Shown here: piece by piece, positions 54,633-63,276 of the stretch | Layout of the letters: each line of letters starts with the position of its first letter | Numbering within the stretch: position 1 is the stretch's first letter | Assembly (NCBI RefSeq): GCF_000312385.1 | Contig: NZ_HE997626.1 | Location: 1,332,572-1,396,571 of the forward strand | Source of the DNA: Tsukamurella sp. 1534 | GTDB lineage: Bacteria > Actinomycetota > Actinomycetes > Mycobacteriales > Mycobacteriaceae | Direction of reading: 5' to 3' | Length of the DNA stretch: 64,000 bases | Program-made: the position numbers and the translations under genes | Notes under the pieces: generated by a model | Seen by the model: only the letters and a program-made list of their open reading frames with translations | What the model was told of the DNA's origin: nothing | Database searches by the model: none

Positions 54633-55246
54633 TGATCTCGACCGTGCTGCAAGCCGTGGGCCTGTTCGTGGCCACCAACATCGACGACATCATCGTGATC
54701 TCCCTGTTCTTCGCCCGCGGCGCGGGCCAGCGGCACCTGACGGCCAAGATCACCGCCGGGCAGTACCTCGGATTCGCCGGCATCCTCGCTGCCGCAGTGC
54801 TGATCGCCCTCGGCGCCGGCGCCTTCCTCCCCGTCGCGGCGATCCCGTACTTCGGGCTCGTCCCCCTGATCCTGGGGCTGCGGGCAGCGTGGTCGAGCTG
54901 GCGCGAATACCGCGGCAGCGGCAGCGGCGATGGTGACTGCGCGACGGGGAAGGGGGCGGGCAACGCGGTCGGCGTCCTGGGCGTGGCGGGCGTGACCTTC
55001 GCCAACGGCGGCGACAACATCGGCGTGTACGTGCCCGTCTTCGCCAGCATCAACCACACCGCGATCGCCGCCTACTGCGTGGTCTTCGTGATCTTGGTGG
55101 GGGCACTGGTGTCCATTGCCCGGTACGTCGCCACCCGCCGCCGCATCGCCGAGATCCTCGAACGAGGGGAAAGCGTGCTGTTTCCCCTGGTGCTGATCAC
55201 CCTCGGGGTCATCGTCCTCGTCTCGGGCGGCGCATTCGGCCTGTAG
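54632..55246 (+). CDS. cadD: CadD-family cadmium resistance transporter
   Basis: A 204-residue membrane protein of the CadD/LysE-like superfamily. The two family repeats are clear: VATNIDDIIVISLFFA near the N-terminus and TFANGGDNIGVYVPVFA near residue 120, with five to six helices and an Arg/Gly-rich central loop. Family members export or bind Cd(II). The ATG shares a base with the cyclase stop; a GTG 3 nt earlier is possible. It is the last gene of the operon. Confidence 0.88.
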   Translation: MISTVLQAVGLFVATNIDDIIVISLFFARGAGQRHLTAKITAGQYLGFAGILAAAVLIALGAGAFLPVAAIPYFGLVPLILGLRAAWSSWREYRGSGSGDGDCATGKGAGNAVGVLGVAGVTFANGGDNIGVYVPVFASINHTAIAAYCVVFVILVGALVSIARYVATRRRIAEILERGESVLFPLVLITLGVIVLVSGGAFGL

Positions 55247-55403
55247 GCAGGGTGGTCGGGGTCGCAGTGCGTCGGCACGGATCCATCGCTTCCCCGGGGT
55301 TGTGGGTAGTTCCCCGGCGGTGATTGCGCACCGAACCGGTGGAGTCGGGGGTGGTGCCGGGCCTGTCACTCCGCGGTGCAGGCGTCCTGGCAGGCTGGCC
55401 TGC

Positions 55404-55790
55404 ATGGCCGACGAAGTGAGTGAGGATGATCTGGCGGGGATCCGTGCCCGGTTCCTTCCGGGGTGGTACGGGTCCCTGGATGTGGGGCCTGGCTGGTACC
55501 GGTTGATCGTCGATCTCGACCGGGAGCTGGCGGCGATCGACCCCGGCTACCAGCTGATTCAGATCAAGGAGAAGTTCGGCGGCCTGCGGTACTACGTCGA
55601 GTTCGAACCGGACCGGCCCCGGCCGGGTTTCGACGAGTTGATCCGGGCGGCGGAACGGCGGTCCGAGCGTATGTGCGAGCAGTGCGGCGGTGACGGTGGC
55701 CTCACGCGCCGCGGGAGCTGGGTCCGGACCCTGTGCGCCGCGGACGCCGAGGCGAGCGGATTCACCCTCGACGAGTCCGCACCGGACTAG
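55404..55790 (+). CDS. Hypothetical protein with a C-terminal Cys cluster
   Basis: A 128-residue acidic protein. A conserved-looking core (PGWYGSLDVGPGWYRLIVDL, IDPGYQLIQIKEKFGGLRYY) is followed by MCEQCGGDGGLTRR and RTLCAAD, a CxxC...C zinc-ribbon-like tail. Such proteins are frequent in actinobacterial genomes without known role. No strong ribosome-binding site is seen. It is probably transcribed from its own promoter in the gap after cadD. Confidence 0.65.
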   Translation: MADEVSEDDLAGIRARFLPGWYGSLDVGPGWYRLIVDLDRELAAIDPGYQLIQIKEKFGGLRYYVEFEPDRPRPGFDELIRAAERRSERMCEQCGGDGGLTRRGSWVRTLCAADAEASGFTLDESAPD

Positions 55791-55821
55791 AAGGGTCGGT
55801 GTGGGTCCGGGTGCACGGTGA

Positions 55822-56165
55822 TCAGTCGTCGGTGTCTGGCAGGCGATGTCCGGCGAACCGGATCCACGGCACCGTCACGTCGTGATCGCCGAATGTGAGC
55901 GTGATGCTGACCTCGCGGACGCCCGCGGCGGTGAGGTGACGCTGGAGTGCGGTGAGGACCGCGGCGGTCGCGCGGGCGCCGACCTCTGCGGCTGTCGTGG
56001 CACCGCGTCGTCGAGCAGCTGGGCGGCCGTGCGGTACCGCTGATCGATCAGGTCCATCTCGGCGGTGATGGCGTCCACCCGGGCCCGCCGCTGCGGGTCG
56101 GCGAGAATCCGCGCCAGTCGCTCATCGCCGGAGATGAACCGCACTTCGTCGCCGCTTTCCGTCAT
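55822..56165 (-). pseudogene. Small hypothetical gene broken by one frameshift
   Basis: The ATG at 56165 opens MTESGDEVRFISGDERLARI and a helical stretch (RVDAITAEMDLIDQRYRTAA) ending QLLDDAVP. Coding-like sequence then continues in another frame: TAAEVGARATAAVLTALQRH, VREVSITLTFGDHDVTVPW, stop at 55822. A single missing base near 56000 would join them into one ~115-residue protein. It is a paralogue of the broken gene at 56965-57175. A sequencing error is possible. Confidence 0.65.
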
Positions 56166-56252
56166 GGTCGTCAGTATCCACTTCTGGGCCAGCTCTGGGT
56201 GCGGGTCATTTCGGGTGGACAAGTGCACCGGCCGCGCGGATCATCACCTTGC

Positions 56253-56663
56253 GTGGACGAGACGAGCGCCGGCGCCGCTGCGGCAGCGATACTCGACGAG
56301 CTCGTCGGTCCCTTCTACGACGCCGATGGTGTCACCGGGTACCTCGGTCTAGATGGCGATGACCTGGCGCGGATGGTCGCCGCGGAGCAGGTGATCTGGG
56401 TGCCGCTGGCCGGCGGCACACCGGTGTTCCCTGCGTGGCAGTTCCCCGACGGTCGCTGGGTGGATGAGCGGCTGCTGACCGTCTGGCAGGCCCTGCGGCG
56501 CGCCGCCGAGCCGTGGACGGCGGCGTGCTGGATGTGCGCGCCGTCGGCGGACCTCGATGACCAGACGGCGATCACCTACCTCACCCGCGGCCCGCGTGAT
56601 CCCCGCCGCCTGGACACCGTCCTGGCACGTGCATCCGAGGACGGCGCCCGCTGGCTGCAGTAG
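56253..56663 (+). CDS. Hypothetical protein resembling MbcA/ParS/Xre-type antitoxin C-terminal domains
   Basis: A 136-residue protein from a GTG, divergent from the broken gene before it. The pattern FYDADGVTGYLGLD, GGTPVFPAWQFPDGRWVDER and EPWTAACWMCAPSADLDDQT followed by a short C-terminal helix resembles the DUF2384-like domain that binds RES-type toxins. No RES toxin gene lies next to it, so a toxin-antitoxin role is unsupported here. Confidence 0.55.
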   Translation: MDETSAGAAAAAILDELVGPFYDADGVTGYLGLDGDDLARMVAAEQVIWVPLAGGTPVFPAWQFPDGRWVDERLLTVWQALRRAAEPWTAACWMCAPSADLDDQTAITYLTRGPRDPRRLDTVLARASEDGARWLQ

Positions 56664-56682
56664 GGGCGTGGCACCGGAGCGG

Positions 56683-56964
56683 TTACCTGGTACCGGTTTC
56701 GGCGGACCCTTCCTCGAGGACCTTCGCGGTGAGACCGCGGGCGTGTGCTGCGCTCCAGGCGGCGGCGAGGTTGTCGGCGCGGCTCTGCCAGGTCATCTCG
56801 CCGAGGTACTCGGCGTGCTGCTTCGTCGCATCGGTCCACCGCAGTTCCGCGTATAGGCGCCGGTATTGGCACCGGAGGACCACCCGCCCGAGAGCGTGGG
56901 GCGCGGTGCGGATGACGCGGTTGTGGCGGCCGCCTGCGGCGTCGTCCTGCTCTTTGGCCTGCAC
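56683..56964 (-). CDS. Hypothetical protein or 3' fragment
   Basis: A 93-residue frame from a GTG with strong coding character: LGRVVLRCQYRRLYAELRWT, KQHAEYLGEMTWQSRADNLA and SAAHARGLTAKVLEEGSAET. It may be intact, or be the frameshifted 3' part of the broken gene immediately upstream (56965-57175). No family is recognised. Confidence 0.45.
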   Translation of the reverse strand: MQAKEQDDAAGGRHNRVIRTAPHALGRVVLRCQYRRLYAELRWTDATKQHAEYLGEMTWQSRADNLAAAWSAAHARGLTAKVLEEGSAETGTR

Positions 56965-57175
56965 TGCCTTGTTCGAACCTTGGGGGACTCGCCAGTGGTG
57001 GTCTTCGCGGCTAGCGCGCCGTCGAGGAGCCGTACAGCCGCGCGGTATTGACGGTCGAGCAAGGCCATCTCTGTGGTGATGGCGTCTACGCGCGTCCGGC
57101 GCTCCGGATCGGACAGGATCTGGGCCAGCCGGCATTGCCTGAAACGAACTGCGCAGCCTCGTCGCTTGTCGCCAT
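56965..57175 (-). pseudogene. Second copy of the small hypothetical gene, frameshifted
   Basis: The ATG at 57175 gives MATSDEAAQFVSGN, then the frame shifts near 57130 and continues as RLAQILSDPERRTRVDAITT and ALLDRQYRAAVRLLDGALA. These parts align residue by residue with the broken paralogue at 55822-56165. The first frame ends in a stop at 57086. Both copies have lost the frame at different points. Confidence 0.6.
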
Positions 57176-57306
57176 AGCGTCAGTATCCACCCACCGGACG
57201 GTGGTGAGCGGGGCGGCCAGCTTGTACGGATCAGGATTGGTTGCCTGCCATAGACGAGGCGGCCGCGATGGGACGGCGCAGGTGCTGGAATTTCGTCGCC
57301 TGGGCG

Positions 57307-58632
57307 TTACGCGGCTTGTGTGCATGTACACTGGCACTCGGTCAGGGTCCCGTCGGCGGCCGCAGCGTGACGCCATGCCTGATCGGGTGGGACCGCGCCG
57401 CCTTCCTCCGCGGGGGCCGGTACCTGCGTGCCAGCGGGCAGGGCACCGCGCCGCCAGAGCAGCGGCGCGGCGATCGCACCGGCGGCGGCGATCAGCGCGA
57501 GTACACCCCACGCGGGTACGAGACCGAATCGTGTGGCCCCCCAACCCGCGATCGGGTAGGCAATGAGCCAAGCGAGGTGCGAGAGCGAGAACTGCGCCGC
57601 GAACACGGAAGCAACGTTTGCCGGCGCCACAGCAGACCGCAGCACCTTTCCGGTCGGGGTGATAGCCAGCGCTGAGCCGGCACCGCTCGCCAGCCAGATC
57701 GCCGCGGTCACCGCCCAGCTCGGCCGGTCCACCGCAGCCATGGCAACCGCCGCAGTAGCCGCGGCGGTGAGCAGGCCCGCTCCGGTGAGCATCACGGCGC
57801 GGGCGGTCACCCGGTCGAGCAAGCGTGGTACCGCTAGTGCCACAGCTAGGGTCCCACCGCCGGACGCCGCCATCATCCACGCGACGTCGGACTCGGACCC
57901 GCTCAGTCGGTCACGGACGTAGTTGACGGTGTTCACCACCACGATCGAACCGGCCGCGGCGACAGCGAAATTGACCGCGATGACTCCTCGCAGGCTGGCG
58001 GTACCTGTGAAAATCCGCAGACCGGCGAAGATCCGGTCCGTTGGCCGCGTGGCGCCCGACGGTTTCGCGTTGGGTACCTTGGCTTGCAGCACCAGCACCG
58101 CGGACAGGACGAACCCGATCGCGGTACCGACGAAGAGCACATTGAACTCGATCACCAGCAACGCCAGCGCCGCCACGACCGGGCTGACCAGACTCTCCAT
58201 CGTGTAGGCAACTTGCGAGGCCGACAACGCAGTGGTGTACTCGCGCTCATCGGTGATGATGTCGGGGATCACGGCTTGGAACGTAGGCGTGAACGCGGCC
58301 GACGCCGCCTGCAGTGATCCGATGAGCACGTAGATCTGCCAGACCTCAGTGACGAACGGCAACGCCAGCACGATCGCCGCACGGAACAGGTCCAGCGCAA
58401 TCAGGAACGCGCGTCGCGGCAGCCGGTCGACGTACGCCGCCGCCACCGGTGCGATAACGACATAGAGAACCATCTTGATCGTCAGCGCCGTTCCCAGGAC
58501 GACCGCTGCGGACGAGCCAGCGATGTCGTAGGCGAGCAGCCCGAGGGCGACCGTCGCTAGCCCGGTGCCGAGCAGCGCAACGATCTGCGCACTGAACAAC
58601 AGGCGGAAATCGCGATGAGAAAAAGGCCCCAC
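57307..58632 (-). CDS. Major facilitator superfamily transporter
   Basis: A ~441-residue, 12-helix transporter. The N-terminus VGPFSHRDFRLLFSAQIVAL and AAYVDRLPRRAFLIALDLFR (loop 2-3 motif) fit the enterobactin-exporter-like MFS group. The C-terminal cytoplasmic tail ends TECQCTCTQAA, three Cys in five residues, unusual for the family and suggestive of metal binding. The GTG at 58632 is chosen because GGGAG lies 7 nt upstream; a TTG at 58644 is possible. Substrate unknown; the metal-resistance setting suggests a metal or metal-complex exporter. Confidence 0.83.
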   Translation of the reverse strand: MGPFSHRDFRLLFSAQIVALLGTGLATVALGLLAYDIAGSSAAVVLGTALTIKMVLYVVIAPVAAAYVDRLPRRAFLIALDLFRAAIVLALPFVTEVWQIYVLIGSLQAASAAFTPTFQAVIPDIITDEREYTTALSASQVAYTMESLVSPVVAALALLVIEFNVLFVGTAIGFVLSAVLVLQAKVPNAKPSGATRPTDRIFAGLRIFTGTASLRGVIAVNFAVAAAGSIVVVNTVNYVRDRLSGSESDVAWMMAASGGGTLAVALAVPRLLDRVTARAVMLTGAGLLTAAATAAVAMAAVDRPSWAVTAAIWLASGAGSALAITPTGKVLRSAVAPANVASVFAAQFSLSHLAWLIAYPIAGWGATRFGLVPAWGVLALIAAAGAIAAPLLWRRGALPAGTQVPAPAEEGGAVPPDQAWRHAAAADGTLTECQCTCTQAA

Positions 58633-58730
58633 GATGGCTCCCAACTAGTTTGGCGACGACGTCGATCGAACAGGGCCCGCAGCGCACGCCACCCCGGGCT
58701 CCGGAAAACCTAGTACTGCCTGAATCAGCG

Positions 58731-59549
58731 CTACTGATGGTGGTGCGCGCTCGCACCGCCAGTGACTGCACCGGTGGTGCCTCCGGTGGCAACGAGGGTG
58801 AAGTCCGCGGTCCGGACGGTGTCCTGATGTCGGAAATCCAGGAACAGCCGGTAGGTTCCCACGGAGGGAGCGACCGCGTGGAACCGGATCCGGGGACCTG
58901 CAGGCGTCTGCGGGTCCGACGGGCTCCCCTCGGGATGGATATGCAGGTAAGCGAGGTCACCGGCCCGCAACGCCACCAGGTGGCCGTACGCAGCAAGATA
59001 GGGCTGCAGATCGGTCACCGGGACGCCATTCCAGGTGACGACGGCCTGCAGCTCCCCGGCTTGGGCGGCAACGAGATCGCCCTCGAGCGTGACGGTGTAG
59101 TCGCCGCCGGTCCAGGCCCTTCTCAACTCAGGCAAGGGCCGAGGATGGAACCCGCCAGGCACGAACAGGTCGGCACCGAGCGTGAGCCCGTCCGGCGCGC
59201 CCTGCGGCACGAAATCGGCCAAGACCCGCCACACTCCCGGCGTGAGCGCCAGCTGCACAGTCCAGGACCCGGCACTGTCCATCGACGGATGGACGTGGTG
59301 AAAGACGCTGGTGTCGCGGCTCACAACGATCAAGTGCAACTGCTTGTCGTGACGTTCCTCGAAGGTGACTAGCGGCTCGCCGTCGGGCCCGAGGATCACA
59401 AAGCGAAGTTCCACGGTCCCGGCGTCGACGATCTGGATCGCCGGTTCGAAGCGATAGCCTCGAGCGGCGACCTGCAGCCCCTGTGGCACTTCGGGCCCAA
59501 CGCCGTGACCGGCGTGTCCTGTGTGATCGGTATGCGAACCGTGCTCCAT
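58731..59549 (-). CDS. His-rich copper-module protein with two cupredoxin-like His motifs
   Basis: A 272-residue protein. The N-terminus is His-rich (HTDHTGHAGHG). Two similar segments follow, KQLHLIVVSRDTSVFHHVHP and YGHLVALRAGDLAYLHIHPE, each within a beta-rich domain, and the C-terminus ends AHHHQ. There is no clear signal peptide. This looks like a duplicated FixH/YtkA-type copper-binding fold and is probably a copper chaperone or buffer. AAGGAG lies 6 nt before the ATG. It lies 52 bp after csoR and is probably co-transcribed. Confidence 0.7.
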   Translation of the reverse strand: MEHGSHTDHTGHAGHGVGPEVPQGLQVAARGYRFEPAIQIVDAGTVELRFVILGPDGEPLVTFEERHDKQLHLIVVSRDTSVFHHVHPSMDSAGSWTVQLALTPGVWRVLADFVPQGAPDGLTLGADLFVPGGFHPRPLPELRRAWTGGDYTVTLEGDLVAAQAGELQAVVTWNGVPVTDLQPYLAAYGHLVALRAGDLAYLHIHPEGSPSDPQTPAGPRIRFHAVAPSVGTYRLFLDFRHQDTVRTADFTLVATGGTTGAVTGGASAHHHQ

Positions 59550-59601
59550 AACGTGCTCCTTCGCGGAAACGACAGCCACCGGGACGACACCCCGGGTGGA
59601 C

Positions 59602-59937
59602 TCATGATCGGACGAGACGGGTGATCGCGGCAGTCGCTTCGTTCAGCTTGGTGTCGAGTTCCTGCTGGTCTGAGCGGGCGGCCTGGACGACGCAGTGCCG
59701 CATGTGGTCATCCAGCAACGCCAAGGCGAGCCCTTGCAGGGCGCTCGTCGCGGCACTGATCTGGGTCAGGATGTCGATGCAATACTGGTCCTCATCGATC
59801 ATCCGCTCAATGCCACGCACCTGTCCCTCGATCCGCTTCGCCCGCATCAGATAGCGCGACTTATCGGTCAAATACCCGTGCTGCGCCGCACAGCACTCGG
59901 CCCGCTCGACCGCAACCGCGGGGATATCGGTGCTCAC
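59602..59937 (-). CDS. csoR: CsoR-family Cu(I)-sensing repressor
   Basis: A 111-residue four-helix repressor with RAKRIEGQVRGIERMIDEDQ and the Cu(I) ligand set: Cys in QYCIDILTQISAAT, then His and Cys in DHMRHCVV. An extra CC (AECCAAQH) precedes the domain. It releases DNA when Cu(I) binds. The GTG start overlaps the YHS gene stop by 4 nt. The GC-rich ATACCC...GGGTAT palindromes upstream are its likely targets. Confidence 0.92.
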   Translation of the reverse strand: MSTDIPAVAVERAECCAAQHGYLTDKSRYLMRAKRIEGQVRGIERMIDEDQYCIDILTQISAATSALQGLALALLDDHMRHCVVQAARSDQQELDTKLNEATAAITRLVRS

Positions 59938-60209
59938 GCCGAGGCCGCCGTAACGTACTTGTGTGGGTCGGCGTCGAACCGAGGCCCGCACCCGGCGCAG
60001 CACAGGTAGTACCGCGTGCCCTCGAAGTCGCGGTAGAGGCCCTTGCTGACAGCGGCAGACTTGTCCACCACCGTGCCGGTCATGACGGGGCACTCCGCCG
60101 TGTCGGTACCGCCTGTGCCCGCCTGCCGGGCGCTGCGGGTCAGCTCGAGCGACTGCTCGCCGGGGCCGGTGTGCCCACAGCAAGACTGTCGGTGTGCATT
60201 GTCGGTCAT
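59934..60209 (-). CDS. YHS-domain metal-binding protein
   Basis: A 91-residue protein. An N-terminal SCCGHTG Cys/His cluster is followed by a YHS domain: ECPVMTGTVVDKSAAVSKGL and YYLCCAGCGPRFDADPHKY. It is likely a cytosolic copper or soft-metal carrier. It is the first gene of the csoR operon and is divergent from copZ-copA across the operator-rich region. Confidence 0.85.
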   Translation of the reverse strand: MTDNAHRQSCCGHTGPGEQSLELTRSARQAGTGGTDTAECPVMTGTVVDKSAAVSKGLYRDFEGTRYYLCCAGCGPRFDADPHKYVTAASA

Positions 60210-60260
60210 CGTCGAACTCCTTCATCTCAGGCCCCCCGACCGTCTCACATTCACCTGAAC

Positions 60261-60434
60261 GGGTACCCCAGCCGGGTACCCCGAATATATACCCCGGCGG
60301 GGTATTGACCGCAAGGGTTGCTCGGGATCGGCCGCGCGACCACCGCTCCGGCGCACTCGCCGCGACAGGAGGGCCTAGACATACCCGCCTGGGGTATGTT
60401 AAGCATGATTTGGAGATACCCACAGGGGGTATCT
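60261..60434. promoter_or_regulatory. CsoR operator array between the csoR operon and copZ-copA
   Basis: Three perfect palindromes are visible: ATACCCC-GGC-GGGGTAT (60289-60305), CATACCC-N5-GGGTATG (60380-60398) and AGATACCC-N5-GGGTATCT (60414-60434). In addition GGGTACCCC is directly repeated at 60261 and 60274. The G/C-tract palindromes with TA flanks are typical of CsoR operators. The first serves the leftward operon, the last two the rightward one. Confidence 0.82.
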
Positions 60435-60454
60435 GAACTGGGTAGGAGAAGGCG

Positions 60455-60667
60455 ATGACGACCAGCGAATACCAGGTGACAGGCATGACCTGCGGCCACT
60501 GCGAAATGTCCATCCGTGAGGAGGTCAGCCTTATCCCCGGTGTCGAGTCCATCGAGGTCAGCGCGCAGACGGGTCGGCTGCGTGTCACGGGAGCGCAGCA
60601 GGTGACCGACGAGCGGGTTCTCGCCGCGGTGGAAGAGGCTGGCTACTCGGCAGTGCGCAATCCATGA
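60455..60667 (+). CDS. copZ: CopZ-like copper chaperone (HMA domain)
   Basis: A 70-residue ferredoxin-fold HMA domain with the Cu(I)-binding GMTCGHC loop near residue 11 and EEAGYSAV at the end. It delivers Cu(I) to the CopA ATPase. GTAGGAG precedes the ATG, and the stop overlaps the next gene by 4 nt. Confidence 0.93.
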   Translation: MTTSEYQVTGMTCGHCEMSIREEVSLIPGVESIEVSAQTGRLRVTGAQQVTDERVLAAVEEAGYSAVRNP

Positions 60668-60855
60668 GTGCCATGCGCAGGCTGATCGTCTACGTGGTTG
60701 CGGTGACCGGTGTCTTCGCCAGCGCGTATGTGATCGGTGGGGTGGCAGTACCCGACTCGGCGGTCGCGCGGTGGGAGCACCGTGCCCCCGGTGGATCGCC
60801 CGCCGTGCCGGCGAGTGAACCGGGCGCCCCGCACGGTGGCGGCCACCAGCAGTGA
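60664..60855 (+). CDS. Small membrane-anchored or secreted protein of the copper operon
   Basis: A 63-residue protein with one hydrophobic segment (LIVYVVAVTGVFASAYVIGG, residues ~7-27) and an extracytoplasmic tail rich in Pro, Ala and Gly that ends with His residues (PHGGGHQQ). It overlaps copZ by 4 nt. It may be a copper-binding accessory peptide; no family is recognised. Confidence 0.65.
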   Translation: MSAMRRLIVYVVAVTGVFASAYVIGGVAVPDSAVARWEHRAPGGSPAVPASEPGAPHGGGHQQ

Positions 60856-60915
60856 CGCAATGAAGCAGCGCGGGCCACAGGCCTGGCGATAGACCGCAAG
60901 TACGGATCGAGGAAA

Positions 60916-63186
60916 ATGATGAGTGTGTCAGCGCCGTCGGGCGGCCGTAGTGTCGAGCTGGACATCGGCGGGATGACGTGCGCCTCGTGCGCGAACCGGA
61001 TCGAGCGCAAACTCAACGGGCTCGATGGGGTCGAGGCCACGGTGAACTACGCCACGGAGAAGGCGAAGGTGCACGTCCCCGAGGGTTTCGATGCGCAGGC
61101 GCTGATCGACGAGGTGGCAAAGACCGGCTACTCGGCGACTCTCCCGCGGTCCTCGACGCCGGGGGCTGGAGGACCTGGTGCTGGGGTTGCCGGCGAGGAC
61201 ATGGACCCGGAGCTGACGTCCCTGAGGCAGCGGCTGATCGGCTCGGCTGTGCTGGCGGTGCCGGTAGTCGCGATGGCGATGGCACCGGCCCTACAGTTCA
61301 CCTATTGGCAGTGGGCATCGCTCACGCTCGCTGCGCCAGTGATCGTCTGGGGTGCCTATCCGTTCCATCGGGCGGCGTGGATGAACCTCAAACACGGAAC
61401 CGCCACCATGGACACCCTCATCTCGATGGGCACCCTAACAGCGTTCCTGTGGTCGCTGTACGCGTTGTTCCTCGGCACCGCCGGCACGCCCGGGATGACA
61501 CACGGGTTCGAGTTCTCGATCGCTCCGTCGGACGGAGCAGGCAACATCTACCTCGAGGTCGGCGCAGGGGTCACGGTGTTCGTGCTCGCCGGCCGCTACT
61601 TCGAGAAGAGGTCCAAGCGGCAGGCCGGAGCAGCATTGCGCGCGCTCCTCGAGCTCGGCGTCAAGGACGTGGCAGTGCTGCGTGACGGCGCGGAGGTTCG
61701 GATCCCGGTCGCCGAGCTGGCCGTCGGCGACACCTTCGTGGTCCGACCGGGGGAGAAGGTCGCCACCGACGGGGTGGTCACGTCCGGATCCTCGGCCATC
61801 GATGCGTCGATGCTGACCGGCGAGTCCGTCCCGGTCGAGGTCTCCGTTGGGGACACGGTGACCGGAGCGACGGTCAATTCCGGAGGACGGCTTGAGGTGC
61901 GCGCCACCCGGGTCGGAGCGGATACGCAGCTCGCGCAGATGGCCAAGCTCGTCGAGGACGCGCAGACGGGGAAGGCCGAGGTGCAACGGCTCGCGGACCG
62001 GATCTCGGGTGTGTTCGTGCCGATCGTCATCGCGATCGCGTTCGCCACCCTCGGCGCGTGGCTCGGTGCTGGCTTCCCCGTCGCGGCCGCGTTCACTGCC
62101 GCGGTCGCCGTGCTCGTGATCGCCTGCCCGTGTGCACTTGGACTGGCCACGCCGACAGCGCTTCTCGTGGGAACGGGTCGTGGAGCCCAGATGGGTGTAC
62201 TGATCAAGGGCCCGGAAGTGCTCGAGTCCACCCGCAAAGTCGACACCATCGTGCTCGACAAGACCGGAACGGTCACGACCGGCAAGATGACGCTGGCCGA
62301 GGTGATTGCAGAGGACGGCACCGACTCTGACGAACTGCTACGGCTAGCCGGTGCATTGGAGAACGCCTCCGAGCATCCGATCGCCCAGGCCATTGCCGCC
62401 GCGGCTCGCGACAGTGGCGGAGAACTGCCCACACCGGAAGGTTTCGCCAACGTCGAAGGACAAGGGGTGCAGGGCGTGGTCGACGGGCATGCCGTGATCG
62501 TGGGCCGCGAGAGTTTCCTGGCTGACTGGGCACTCGAACTGTCCCCTCGGACGGCGGCCGCGAAACGGGACGCCGAATCGGACGGTAAGACCGTCGTGGC
62601 GGTTGGCTGGGACGGTCAGGCGAAGGGCATCCTCGTTGTCGCCGACGCGGTCAAGCCGACCAGCGCCCAGGCCATCAGCGAACTGCGGGCCCTGGGCCTG
62701 AAGCCGGTGCTGCTCACCGGTGACAACGCCGCCGTCGCACAACGAATCGCGGCTGAAGTCGGCATCGACGAGGTCATCTCCGAGGTGATGCCGCAGGACA
62801 AGGTGTCGGTGGTCAAGCGCCTGCAGGATCAGGGCAAGGTCGTCGCCATGGTCGGCGACGGCGTCAACGACGCACCTGCGCTGGCCCAGGCCGACCTGGG
62901 CCTGGCAATGGGAACCGGCACCGACGTCGCGATCGAAGCCTCTGACATCACGCTGGTGCGCGGCGACCTGCGCAGCGCCGTTGACGCGATCAGGCTCTCT
63001 CGCAAAACGCTGAGCACGATCAAGACGAACCTGTTCTGGGCATTCGCCTACAACACCGCTGCGATACCGGTCGCTGCGGCGGGCATGCTCAACCCGATGC
63101 TGGCCGGGGCCGCGATGGCCTTCTCCAGCGTCTTCGTCGTCGGCAACAGCCTGCGGCTGCGTGGCTTCACCAGCGTCGCCAACTAA
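60916..63186 (+). CDS. copA: Cu(I)-exporting P1B-1 ATPase
   Basis: Pumps Cu(I) out of the cytosol. The 756-residue protein has one N-terminal HMA domain with GMTCASC (residue ~20), eight helices, ITGES-type [21 protein letters not shown] (residue ~403), [10 protein letters not shown] (~447), SEHPIAQ and [10 protein letters not shown] (~645). The late helices have [12 protein letters not shown] and [15 protein letters not shown], the YN and MxxSS signature of copper pumps. GAGG lies 6-7 nt before the double ATG. It is the third gene of the copZ operon. Confidence 0.96.
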   Translation: MMSVSAPSGGRSVELDIGGMTCASCANRIERKLNGLDGVEATVNYATEKAKVHVPEGFDAQALIDEVAKTGYSATLPRSSTPGAGGPGAGVAGEDMDPELTSLRQRLIGSAVLAVPVVAMAMAPALQFTYWQWASLTLAAPVIVWGAYPFHRAAWMNLKHGTATMDTLISMGTLTAFLWSLYALFLGTAGTPGMTHGFEFSIAPSDGAGNIYLEVGAGVTVFVLAGRYFEKRSKRQAGAALRALLELGVKDVAVLRDGAEVRIPVAELAVGDTFVVRPGEKVATDGVVTSGSSAIDASMLTGESVPVEVSVGDTVTGATVNSGGRLEVRATRVGADTQLAQMAKLVEDAQTGKAEVQRLADRISGVFVPIVIAIAFATLGAWLGAGFPVAAAFTAAVAVLVIACPCALGLATPTALLVGTGRGAQMGVLIKGPEVLESTRKVDTIVLDKTGTVTTGKMTLAEVIAEDGTDSDELLRLAGALENASEHPIAQAIAAAARDSGGELPTPEGFANVEGQGVQGVVDGHAVIVGRESFLADWALELSPRTAAAKRDAESDGKTVVAVGWDGQAKGILVVADAVKPTSAQAISELRALGLKPVLLTGDNAAVAQRIAAEVGIDEVISEVMPQDKVSVVKRLQDQGKVVAMVGDGVNDAPALAQADLGLAMGTGTDVAIEASDITLVRGDLRSAVDAIRLSRKTLSTIKTNLFWAFAYNTAAIPVAAAGMLNPMLAGAAMAFSSVFVVGNSLRLRGFTSVAN

Positions 63187-63202
63187 CGTCGCCCCGGCCC
63201 CG

Positions 63203-63235
63203 GCCCCGGCCCTCCACCGCGGAGGGACCGGGGCC
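63203..63235. terminator. Terminator after copA
   Basis: GGCCCCGG-CCCTCC and GGAGGGA-CCGGGGCC form a GC-rich stem of about 14 bp around a short loop, 17 bp after the copA stop and between convergent genes. Confidence 0.75.
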
Positions 63236-63276
63236 CTGCGTATCGGAACACCGCAGCACAGACTCCTGACAGCAGG

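Noticed and set aside
56253-56663. Toxin-antitoxin pair
   Set aside because: The antitoxin-like domain is suggestive, but no RES-type or other toxin gene lies adjacent.
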